From contig DFBV01000170.1 of NCBI GenBank assembly GCA_002366755.1, positions 3,047 to 20,416 on the forward strand: a stretch of 17,370 nt of DNA. Reading direction: 5' to 3'. The notes below the pieces were generated by a model. It was not told the origin of the DNA. It saw nothing but the letters and a program-made list of their open reading frames with translations, and made no database searches. The DNA comes from Anaerolineales bacterium UBA3071. GTDB taxonomy: Bacteria > Chloroflexota > Anaerolineae > UBA3071. Of the stretch, positions 1 to 6,023 are shown in pieces (position 1 is the stretch's first letter; each line of letters starts with the position of its first letter). The translations under genes were made by a program, and so were the position numbers.

Positions 1-154
1 TGCGGCGGTCTACGCGTCGCTTGAACTTGTCAATGAATGGCTGGAGTTCAGCATCGGACATAGTTGCCGGCGCGAGGATTTCGAGTGTGCCATCAACCTC
101 GCGAGCCTGGATGGTCTTGCGTCGTTTCTTGCTGCGAACGATGCGTACTTCCAC
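1..154 (-). CDS. YgjP/SprT-like (M48-type) metallopeptidase, N-terminal fragment
   Basis: The minus strand carries an open frame from a GTG at 154-152 to the window edge, giving 51 residues that begin VEVRIVRSKKRRKT and continue through QAREVDGTLEI to a segment rich in Glu, Lys and Arg. This resembles the N-terminus of the YgjP-like family (formerly DUF45), zinc metallopeptidase-like proteins that normally carry an HExxH motif further downstream. That motif lies outside the window, so catalytic competence cannot be judged. The frame starts 8 bases after the stop of the zinc-finger gene upstream, which suggests the same transcript. No clear Shine-Dalgarno sequence precedes the GTG, so the exact start is uncertain. 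The family call rests on recognising the N-terminal pattern only. Confidence 0.6.
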   Translation of the reverse strand, partial: MEVRIVRSKKRRKTIQAREVDGTLEILAPATMSDAELQPFIDKFKRRVDRR

Positions 155-162
155 AGGACAGC

Positions 163-846
163 TCAGTAGGGCGGCTCTGCGGGCCCGCAATAGCTACACA
201 TTCCCACTCTGGGCGAATTCACCAAGGGCATCGGTGCGCCGTAGGCCTCATGTGGATGGTCCTGAACATGCTCGTCACATAGCATCCCTGTCTCATTCAA
301 CTCATACATGCACTCGAGACACAACCACGAGGCCGGTTGCTCGCATTCCATGCAACGCGCCTCCGGTTGGTCATTGCGTGCCATCAGGGCAATCGGATGA
401 GAGGTCAACGGCTTGCCTTCACGCACCCCCACCACCTTGATCAACGTCTCCGATGAGGTCCCGAAGTCATAGATATGGGTTAGCTCGACCCCCAGCCTGA
501 ACACCTGCTCTGCCCGTGACCTCTTCGGTATCTCCCTTCCGCCCCAGCCTCCGATGGAGAACTGACTCAGGTGCCCACAGCATTCCAGCCAGATGGCACG
601 CAAGTAGTGATCCAGATCGGCCAGCGTCGCTGAACCGTTCATTTCCAGATGTAGCCAGAAGTCAGACAGCCAGGCGTCCCGCACTAGCAAATGGTATATC
701 ACTTGCTCTCTGCCGGGCTCTTGGTTGGCCGTGCGAATGGCTTCTTGGCGTTGGGAACAGGACGACAAGTGCCTGGATAGACCACCCTTGGTCATTTCTC
801 GTCCACAGAAGCCGCATTTTCCTCGCGATTGTTTTCCTCTTGACAT
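163..846 (-). CDS. pRiA4b ORF-3-like zinc-binding protein
   Basis: Protein of 227 residues. The ATG at 846 is preferred over an in-frame ATG at 876 because GGAGGAGAG sits just upstream of it. Three parts are visible. An N-terminal zinc-finger-like module has Cys11, Cys14, His26 and Cys30. A central segment (about residues 48-145) with HLEMNGSATLADLDHYLR and IYDFG matches the pattern of the plasmid pRiA4b ORF-3 family. A C-terminal cysteine/histidine cluster resembles a B-box: Cys165, Cys168, Cys176, Cys179, Cys190, His193, nearby His197 and His199, then Cys217 and Cys220. The molecular function of the family is not established, and the metal-binding modules are inferred from ligand spacing. 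It lies 34 bases after the NUDIX gene and just before the metallopeptidase, so it is probably co-transcribed with both. Confidence 0.72.
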   Translation of the reverse strand: MSRGKQSRGKCGFCGREMTKGGLSRHLSSCSQRQEAIRTANQEPGREQVIYHLLVRDAWLSDFWLHLEMNGSATLADLDHYLRAIWLECCGHLSQFSIGGWGGREIPKRSRAEQVFRLGVELTHIYDFGTSSETLIKVVGVREGKPLTSHPIALMARNDQPEARCMECEQPASWLCLECMYELNETGMLCDEHVQDHPHEAYGAPMPLVNSPRVGMCSYCGPAEPPY

Positions 847-880
847 ATGGATCTCTCCTCCGTGTTCTGAGAGCACGCGT

Positions 881-1465
881 CTAGCGGGACATCAATGTCT
901 CGTAGACGAAATCGTGGGCGATGGCTCGCCAGTGGCCCCAGCCTGTGCGCGGCGGCGGCACGCGGCGCAGGTCCTCGGCCACAGCAGGCAAGTCAGCGAT
1001 GGGAACCTCTCGGAAGTCAATGATGTCTTCGGTCCGTGGAAGCCGCAGCACACCCTCCGTGCGCGGCAGGTGAAAGACATAGGAAACGAAAGATATCTCC
1101 TCGGAAGCGTAGTGGATGCGGCAATCGAGCACGCCGAGGAAATGGGTCGTGTGCAACGTCAGCCCCGTCTCCTCCTCCAGTTCGCGGGCCAGGGTGGCTT
1201 CTACAGCCTCATCCAGGCCAATGCCTCCGCTCAGCAACCGATACACCTCCGGCTCGTACCAGCCTTTGCGGTGCAGCAGCACGCAGCGGGCCGGACGCTC
1301 GATAGCCAGTACGACTTCGCCGCGCCGGTCTTGCGAACGATACAGCCGGGTGGCGAACAGATACTCGTCGCCTTCCATCGCGATCGTCCGCATCTGAGGC
1401 TGGCCGTAGGCTGCCGCCAGTTGCTCCAACTCGCGCTCGTCAACTGGACTGTAGCAAACGCTCAA
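881..1465 (-). CDS. NUDIX hydrolase
   Basis: The protein carries a perfect NUDIX box, G-x5-E-x7-REUxEExGU, seen as GIGLDE, AVEATLA and RELEEETGL in sequence. It should therefore hydrolyse a nucleoside diphosphate linked to another group, using a divalent metal; the substrate cannot be read from the sequence. The surrounding fold elements (GEVVLAIERP before the box, YVFHLP after it) resemble ADP-ribose/sugar-nucleotide-type NUDIX proteins. The start is uncertain. An ATG at 1534 would put the start inside the low-complexity tail of the kinase-like gene. Codon third positions look coding from about 1440 onward, favouring a TTG at 1465 (with AAAGGG just before) or 1429; the first good ATG is at 1393. 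It follows the second kinase-like gene directly, overlapping by 26 bases if the 1465 start is right, so the role may lie in nucleotide-pool handling. Confidence 0.85.
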   Translation of the reverse strand: MSVCYSPVDERELEQLAAAYGQPQMRTIAMEGDEYLFATRLYRSQDRRGEVVLAIERPARCVLLHRKGWYEPEVYRLLSGGIGLDEAVEATLARELEEETGLTLHTTHFLGVLDCRIHYASEEISFVSYVFHLPRTEGVLRLPRTEDIIDFREVPIADLPAVAEDLRRVPPPRTGWGHWRAIAHDFVYETLMSR

Positions 1466-2423
1466 ACCACCCTTTCCATTTGCTCCCGCCTTTGGCCGTC
1501 TCTTCTCCCCCCGTCGCCCCCTTTTCTTCCTCATTCCGGGCCTCTTCGACTCTTCTCTCCTCAGTTTTCTTCTTCTTTCCCTTCTCCTTCGGCTTCTCCT
1601 CAGCCAGCTTCTCCTTTTCCTTTCCCTTCTCCTTTGGTTTCTCTTCGGCCTTTTTCGCCTCTCCTTTCTCCTTCTCCTTCGCCTCCTCCTCAGCCTTCTT
1701 CTCTTCCAGTTCTTTCATCAGCTTCTTGGGTGGCTTCATACCTTTGATCAGATCCTTGATCTCTGCCTGCAGCGATTGGAAGACCTCGTGGATGGAGCGG
1801 TTGGCATCAATGCGCACGAACTTGAACTCGTCGGCCATGGCGTCGAACTGAGCCAGCAGCCGGGTCTGGTATTCGGCATAGCTGTCGTAGTAGTCCCGTC
1901 CGGCCAGAAAATCCGCCCCCGATTCCCAGTAGTCGAAGCCACGGATGTTCAGCACGCGGGGGATCAGGTGAGTCAAATCGGCCTGCAAGTAGAAAACGAC
2001 GTCCGGCACCAAGGCGAAGCCGAAGACATTGCGGAGCCAGGTGGGGTCGATTCCCCGTGCCTGAGCGCGGGCAATGATGGAATAGATATAGCGGTCAGTC
2101 AGCACCACGAAGCCTGCCCGCAGAGCAGGGATGATGTCTCGCTCCAGCCGGTCTGTGAAATCGGTGGCGTATAGCAGGTTCATCGTAGTGTCGCCCAAGG
2201 TGTGCCCCTGCATGGCCGACTTGATTCCCCTCCCGGCCAGTTTGCCCCGCTTGAGTCCGGTAGCTGCCGTGGCATATCCCTCCGATTCCAGCCACTCCCT
2301 CAGAAGGGCGATTTGGGTCGAGCGCCCCACGCCGTCCGTGCCTTCCAGGACGACCAGTTTACCGGGCAGTCGCTTTTTCTTGAAGCCGGGCAGATCGTAG
2401 CTGTAGAAGCGAACACCTGTCAC
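1440..2423 (-). CDS. Thymidylate kinase-like protein with variant Walker A and Lys/Glu-rich tail
   Basis: Protein of 327 residues, much longer than the roughly 200-215 usual for dTMP kinases. The start is a GTG whose bases overlap the stop of the upstream tmk (GTGA), 6 bases after AGGAGGT, so translation is probably coupled. Residues 21-228 form a TMP kinase-like domain: P-loop GTDGVGRST at 28-36, LTDRYIYS with the DRY motif at 110-112, and a conserved ATDFTDRLER segment. Arg34 replaces the almost invariant P-loop lysine, so catalysis may be weak or lost. Residues 229-315 are a low-complexity tail dominated by Lys, Glu and Ala, ending in an aromatic amphipathic stretch, KWKGWFERLLQSS. The domain call is secure. 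Activity as a dTMP kinase is doubtful; a regulatory partner of the adjacent kinase is one inference. Confidence 0.85.
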   Translation of the reverse strand: MTGVRFYSYDLPGFKKKRLPGKLVVLEGTDGVGRSTQIALLREWLESEGYATAATGLKRGKLAGRGIKSAMQGHTLGDTTMNLLYATDFTDRLERDIIPALRAGFVVLTDRYIYSIIARAQARGIDPTWLRNVFGFALVPDVVFYLQADLTHLIPRVLNIRGFDYWESGADFLAGRDYYDSYAEYQTRLLAQFDAMADEFKFVRIDANRSIHEVFQSLQAEIKDLIKGMKPPKKLMKELEEKKAEEEAKEKEKGEAKKAEEKPKEKGKEKEKLAEEKPKEKGKKKKTEERRVEEARNEEEKGATGGEETAKGGSKWKGWFERLLQSS

Positions 2424-3181
2424 GGCTGACCTCCTGCAATGAGCATCTCGTCCAGGTAGCGGCCTTGTAGCCCCTCGGCGGCCAACACTTCGCGCCAGCC
2501 ACGCCGTTCAGCGCGCAGGGCCTTACCTAGATAGGGCTCGACAATCTCCCGTACCTGCCTCTGCTGCTCCAGCAACGGCAACGTGGCATCTATGACCGTC
2601 AGCCCGAACTCGTCTATCATCTTCTCGTATTCTTCCAAAATGCGGCCTTGGAATAGCCTGTAACTCTCGTAGGGATCATTGCTGAGGCCCACATCCATCC
2701 CGGCCTCGTAGTATTTCAGCGTGGGCCTTCCGCTCAGGATTCGCTCCAGGGATTCATCCAAGGACACATGGAAGTAAAAGGCGACCGTGGGCTGGAGGGC
2801 GAAGGAGTAGACCTCGCGCACCCATTGGGGATGGACGCCGCGAGCCACGTCCCGACCGAAAGCAGTATAGACGTAGCGATCAGCGAGAACGATGGCGCCT
2901 GCCTTGAGGGCTGGCAGCATCTGCCGTTCCATGCGATCGGCGAAATCGGCGGCGTGGATGAGGCTGAAGGAGGAGGAAGTCAATAACTGCTTCTTCTTGC
3001 CCCTCCGGGTGGTCTCCCGCACGACCGGCGAGGAGTTCCATTCGCTGAAGGCCACACAGTACCCCTGGCCGATGAGCCACTTGCGCAGCATATCCAACTG
3101 GGTGCTCTTGCCAGAGCCGTCGATGCCTTCAACGATGAACAGCTTGCCCGGTAGGGCCCGTCCGTCGGGTAGCTTGGCCAT
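2420..3181 (-). CDS. tmk: Thymidylate kinase (dTMP kinase)
   Basis: Expected to phosphorylate dTMP to dTDP with ATP in the cytoplasm, an essential step of dTTP synthesis. The 253-residue protein has a canonical P-loop GIDGSGKST at 19-27, HAADFADRMER at 77-86 and the DRY motif at 101-103 (LADRYVYT). The ATG at 3181 follows AGGAGGG at good spacing. It is about 40 residues longer than typical bacterial Tmk, mainly at the C-terminus (residues 215-253). It is the first gene of the minus-strand operon, with a predicted promoter about 225 bases upstream and a long leader containing an inverted repeat. The neighbouring downstream gene is a paralogue with an altered P-loop. Deoxynucleoside kinase specificity other than TMP cannot be excluded without structure-based comparison. 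Confidence 0.88.
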   Translation of the reverse strand: MAKLPDGRALPGKLFIVEGIDGSGKSTQLDMLRKWLIGQGYCVAFSEWNSSPVVRETTRRGKKKQLLTSSSFSLIHAADFADRMERQMLPALKAGAIVLADRYVYTAFGRDVARGVHPQWVREVYSFALQPTVAFYFHVSLDESLERILSGRPTLKYYEAGMDVGLSNDPYESYRLFQGRILEEYEKMIDEFGLTVIDATLPLLEQQRQVREIVEPYLGKALRAERRGWREVLAAEGLQGRYLDEMLIAGGQP

Positions 3182-3227
3182 GCGATTCCCTCCTGAAGTG
3201 GTGATCCGAGGTCTGGGGGCATGTGAG

Positions 3228-3264
3228 CAGAAGTCATCCTGCGCCGGTCGCAGGGTGACTTCTG
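3228..3264. repeat. Inverted repeat in the tmk operon leader
   Basis: Two 16-base arms (3228-3243 and 3249-3264) around a 5-base centre CCGGT match at 15 of 16 positions. Read as plus-strand RNA the odd pair is G-U; read as minus-strand RNA, the expected transcript, it is a C-A mismatch. It lies about 45 bases upstream of the tmk start codon and has no T-run, so it is not a simple terminator. An operator or leader hairpin is possible. Confidence 0.65.
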
Positions 3265-3404
3265 GAGTTCTATGACATCAAAACCTACGACAGATCATCC
3301 TTGACGATTTCGTACCCTCAGCAGTGGGTAGGCGCGTGAAGAGTCAGCAGAAGCGCGATCTGGACCCTGTAGGCGATGCCCGCGTGCCTGGAGAGGCTGT
3401 CCAC

Positions 3405-3433
3405 ATTATGCCACGAAAGGGTGCTCTTGTCAA
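3405..3433 (-). promoter_or_regulatory. Sigma70-type promoter of the tmk operon
   Basis: On the minus strand, TTGACA (3433-3428) is separated by 17 bases from CATAAT (3410-3405). This is a consensus -35 and a five-of-six -10 at ideal spacing. It would start transcription near 3398, giving a leader of about 215 bases before the tmk ATG at 3181. Confidence 0.75.
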
Positions 3434-3506
3434 GTCCGGCGACAAAACCGGAGTTAGCCGTTAGCTCACGACTCAGACTATGCACCTGTTCACGTGCTGT
3501 GCAGAG

Positions 3507-3536
3507 TTGGCGCGCTTTTCCCTTTCGTGTTAGAAT
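3507..3536 (+). promoter_or_regulatory. Sigma70-type promoter of the antiporter-like operon
   Basis: TTGGCG (3507-3512) and TAGAAT (3531-3536) are 18 bases apart, on the plus strand about 110 bases before the first ATG at 3645. It is the best match in the region and faces the three-gene operon. A short hairpin follows in the leader at 3549-3568 (GCGTGA and TCACGC arms). Confidence 0.55.
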
Positions 3537-3644
3537 AGCATCCAATAAGCGTGACCCCCCGCTCACGCATCACTTTTCACGGTCTGCCATGCAGGTTCAA
3601 GCGGAAGTCGCTTCGTAACTCGCAAGACCTTTTGGACAGGTTCT

Positions 3645-5291
3645 ATGAGCAATCTCTTCACCACGCCGCTGGGGCCGGGGCTCGTCCTGATGCTGGGAGC
3701 CCTGGTCCTGACTCTCATTCGGCGCAGGCTGCCTCGTTCGGTGCCCCTCGTCATGGCCCTTCTGACGGTCATCGGCGCTGGGGGACTGCTTCTGTGGATG
3801 GTCCTCTCGGGACAGCCGAGCCAGTTCGCCTGGGCCTGGGACCCGGTGACGCTGCCCAGCGGCGCCTGGCTGTGGCAGATAGACAGTTGGAATTGGCTGG
3901 CGGCAAGTCTGCTGCTCCTGCTCGGCGTGGTGGCCATCCTCGTGGCCTGGGAGGAACCCAGGGCAAGCCGCTCACCGACGCTGGCGACGACGCTGTTGCT
4001 CATGGCCGCTGCTTCGTTCTTTTTCTTCTCGGCCAACCTGCTGACTCTGGCGACAAGCTGGATCGTGCTGGATGTGGCCTTGGGGCTCAGGATCACGGCG
4101 GAAGAAGGGGGTAAGGTGGGCGCTCGAGCCTGGGGGCTGAACAGTCTGGGCACCTGGCTCCTGCTGGCAGCGCTTCTCTTCGCCGGGCCGGCGGGAGCGG
4201 AGCAGCCACTGTCGGCTGAGACAGCTCCCCTCAGTGTGCTCGCCTTGCTGCTGGCCGCCCTGCTGCGCTGCGGCGCATACCCGCTCCACATCTGGCTGTT
4301 GCCGCAACAGCGACGCAGCCGCAGCGGACTGATGGCTTTGCACCTCATCGCTCCGCTGACGGGCCTCTGGCTCCTGGGACAGGTGCACTCCCTCGCCGGA
4401 GCGACCTACCGCTCCCAGCCAGCGTGGGCAGCGGTTGGCGTGCTGGGCATGTTAGGCAGCGGGTTGGCGGCATGGTTGACCGAAGAGGAAGGCCCTCGCG
4501 GAGCATGGGTGGCAATCAACCGCGTCAGCCTGACCGTGCTGGCCGCCGCACTGGCCGCGCCGGAGGGTCCCTCGGCCATCGCCTGGCCGCTGACGCTGTT
4601 GACCTTGGGTGTGGGCAGCCTGGTGGTAGGCCAGGCCATCAGCCGGCGATGGGGGTGGCGCCAGCCGATGGTGCTGGCTGTGCTAGCCCTCATCGGCTTG
4701 CCGGGAACACCTGGCTTCCCAGCCCGCTTCGCGCTGGCACACTTGACGACCTTGACCTTCGCCTTCCTGCCCCTCTGGGTGCTGGCTTTGCTGGCGGAAA
4801 CCCTGCTCGTCGCTGCGCTGCTGCCTGCGCTTTTCCAGCGCACACAGCCGTCGCCTCAGCCTGTGGCCCTGGGTGCGGCGGCCCGCCTCCTCATCGCCGC
4901 CGTGCTACTGGCGGTGCCCCTGCTCATCTGGGGCCTTCAGCCCCCCTTCCTGGCCAGCTTCGCAGGATGGTCCGTGGAAGGCCCGATCTACCAGCCGCTG
5001 CTGGTGCAATTGCAGCAGGCCTCGGCCGTCGTCTGGGTGAGCCTGCTGCTGCCGTGGGCCGCCGGCGCGTTGCTGGCCTGGGGCAGAGCGCGTCTCCTGG
5101 CGGGGCTGCGGGGTGGACAAGAGGTAGTGAGCCGCGTGGTCAGCTTGGAATGGGGCTACGGAGCCTTGCGCTGGGCGGTGGAGCGAACAGCAGACCTGCT
5201 ACGAGGTCTGGGCGCCGTGGTGGAGGGAGAGGGGTATCTGGGATGGTTGGGACTGGCGGCGCTGCTCGGCTGGCTGTTGTGGAATCTGTAG
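3645..5291 (+). CDS. Antiporter-like membrane subunit (NuoL/NuoM/MrpD-like)
   Basis: Protein of 548 residues, hydrophobic almost throughout, with roughly 13-15 membrane segments. Two landmarks of the proton_antipo_M family are visible. RCGAYPLHIWL at 208-218 aligns with the K-S-A-x-x-P-L-H-x-W-L segment, with Arg at the lysine position. LIGLPGTPGF at 349-358 aligns with the conserved GxPPxxGF loop. Around residue 139 (TSWIVLD) the glutamate expected in the TM5 region is not seen; Asp143 is nearby. The C-terminus (about 500-548) adds an amphipathic stretch and a last helix after VEGEGYLGWL. Family members conduct protons or Na+ in complex I, Mrp antiporters or membrane hydrogenases. No redox partner is encoded beside it. 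It is first in a three-gene operon; the next start lies 9 bases after its stop. The ion-transport role is inferred from family only. Confidence 0.72.
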   Translation: MSNLFTTPLGPGLVLMLGALVLTLIRRRLPRSVPLVMALLTVIGAGGLLLWMVLSGQPSQFAWAWDPVTLPSGAWLWQIDSWNWLAASLLLLLGVVAILVAWEEPRASRSPTLATTLLLMAAASFFFFSANLLTLATSWIVLDVALGLRITAEEGGKVGARAWGLNSLGTWLLLAALLFAGPAGAEQPLSAETAPLSVLALLLAALLRCGAYPLHIWLLPQQRRSRSGLMALHLIAPLTGLWLLGQVHSLAGATYRSQPAWAAVGVLGMLGSGLAAWLTEEEGPRGAWVAINRVSLTVLAAALAAPEGPSAIAWPLTLLTLGVGSLVVGQAISRRWGWRQPMVLAVLALIGLPGTPGFPARFALAHLTTLTFAFLPLWVLALLAETLLVAALLPALFQRTQPSPQPVALGAAARLLIAAVLLAVPLLIWGLQPPFLASFAGWSVEGPIYQPLLVQLQQASAVVWVSLLLPWAAGALLAWGRARLLAGLRGGQEVVSRVVSLEWGYGALRWAVERTADLLRGLGAVVEGEGYLGWLGLAALLGWLLWNL

Positions 5292-5300
5292 GGTTGTACC

Positions 5301-6023
5301 ATGCTGACGACATCTCAGGCTCTGACACAGTTTCCGCTCCTGACCAGCCCGTGGATCGTCGTCGGGGCAGGCCTTTGCGCGGCACTGATCGTCGTTCTGG
5401 CCGATTGGCGTCTGGCACTGCTCGCTTTCGCCGCCCAGTCGGTGCTGCTGACCATGCTGAGCACGCGGCTCTTGCCTTTTGAATGGGCGGTGCTACGCAT
5501 GTTGCTGGGCGGGCTGATCGGAGTGCTCTGGTTCATCTCGGCGCGGCGGGTAAGATGGGGACAGCGGCAGGAACCGGGTCGCTGGTGGCTGCTGCGCCGC
5601 GGGCGGGGCGAGCGCTGGCCTCTCCTCTCCACCGTGACCTTGCTGCGGTTGCTGGCCGTCGTCCTGGCTGGCTTAGTCTTCTTCCGCCTGCAAGAGCGCT
5701 TGATCTTGCCCGTATTGCCTTCGGACCTGGGTCTGGCCTGTGTCTGGCTGTGGCTGATGGGTTTCCTGGCCATGGGGCTCAGCGACGAGCCGCTGCGGGC
5801 TGGACTGGGCCTGCTCACGATCACGGCGGGCTTCCAGCTCCTCTACGCAGCGCTGGAGCCCACCGCCTTGGCTATCGGCTTGCTGGGCAGCCTGGACCTG
5901 CTGCTGGGGTTAGCGGTGGCCTATCTGATAGTAGCCCGCGGCGTGGCCGGTCGGCCTGGGATGGCCCAGCAGCTAGGGATGCCGCCGCTGGAAGAAAGCG
6001 CTGCCGAGGAGGTGGAGAAGTGA
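5301..6023 (+). CDS. Membrane protein, NuoK/HyfE-like
   Basis: Protein of 240 residues with about seven predicted membrane segments, in two groups around a basic linker (about residues 82-107). The C-terminal half (residues 140-210, including SDEPLRAGLGLLTITAGFQLLYAALEP split over two helices) has the look of NuoK/MrpC or of the hydrogenase-4 HyfE protein, which contains a NuoK-like part. At the place where NuoK usually shows a membrane glutamate, Gln179 is seen; this alignment is by eye. The tail EESAAEEVEK is acidic and cytoplasm-like. It lies between two antiporter-like genes, the same neighbourhood as NuoK-like genes have in complex I, Mrp and Hyf operons, and overlaps the next gene by 4 bases. 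I do not recognise a specific name. Confidence 0.6.
   Translation: MLTTSQALTQFPLLTSPWIVVGAGLCAALIVVLADWRLALLAFAAQSVLLTMLSTRLLPFEWAVLRMLLGGLIGVLWFISARRVRWGQRQEPGRWWLLRRGRGERWPLLSTVTLLRLLAVVLAGLVFFRLQERLILPVLPSDLGLACVWLWLMGFLAMGLSDEPLRAGLGLLTITAGFQLLYAALEPTALAIGLLGSLDLLLGLAVAYLIVARGVAGRPGMAQQLGMPPLEESAAEEVEK

Larger units (their letters stand above)
3182..3644. other. Divergent intergenic region with two promoters
   Basis: These 463 bases separate the minus-strand kinase operon from the plus-strand antiporter-like operon. They hold a near-consensus promoter facing left (3405-3433), one facing right (3507-3536), a 37-base inverted repeat in the left-going leader (3228-3264) and a short hairpin in the right-going leader (3549-3568). 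Short open frames here have no recognisable protein content and cross the promoters, so I do not call a gene. Confidence 0.75.

Noticed and set aside
1466..1534. NUDIX start at ATG 1534.
   Set aside because: The extension is a frame-shifted reading of the kinase low-complexity tail (RKKRGRRGEKRR) with no NUDIX resemblance.
3318..3566. Minus-strand open frame of 82 residues in the divergent region.
   Set aside because: It crosses both predicted promoters, has no recognisable domain and no good ribosome site.
4424..5482. Long plus-strand frame of 352 residues overlapping the first antiporter-like gene, and similar long frames at 5921-7165 (minus) and 725-1747 (plus).
   Set aside because: They are Gly/Ala/Arg/Pro- or Gln/Arg-rich shadows expected in GC-rich DNA and show no family features, whereas the overlapping frames do.
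5483..6019. In-frame N-terminal extension of the third antiporter-like protein (179 residues).
   Set aside because: It reads through the middle gene in another frame, is Gly/Ala/Arg-rich without membrane helices, and a GTG with AGGAGGT at 6020 explains the true start.
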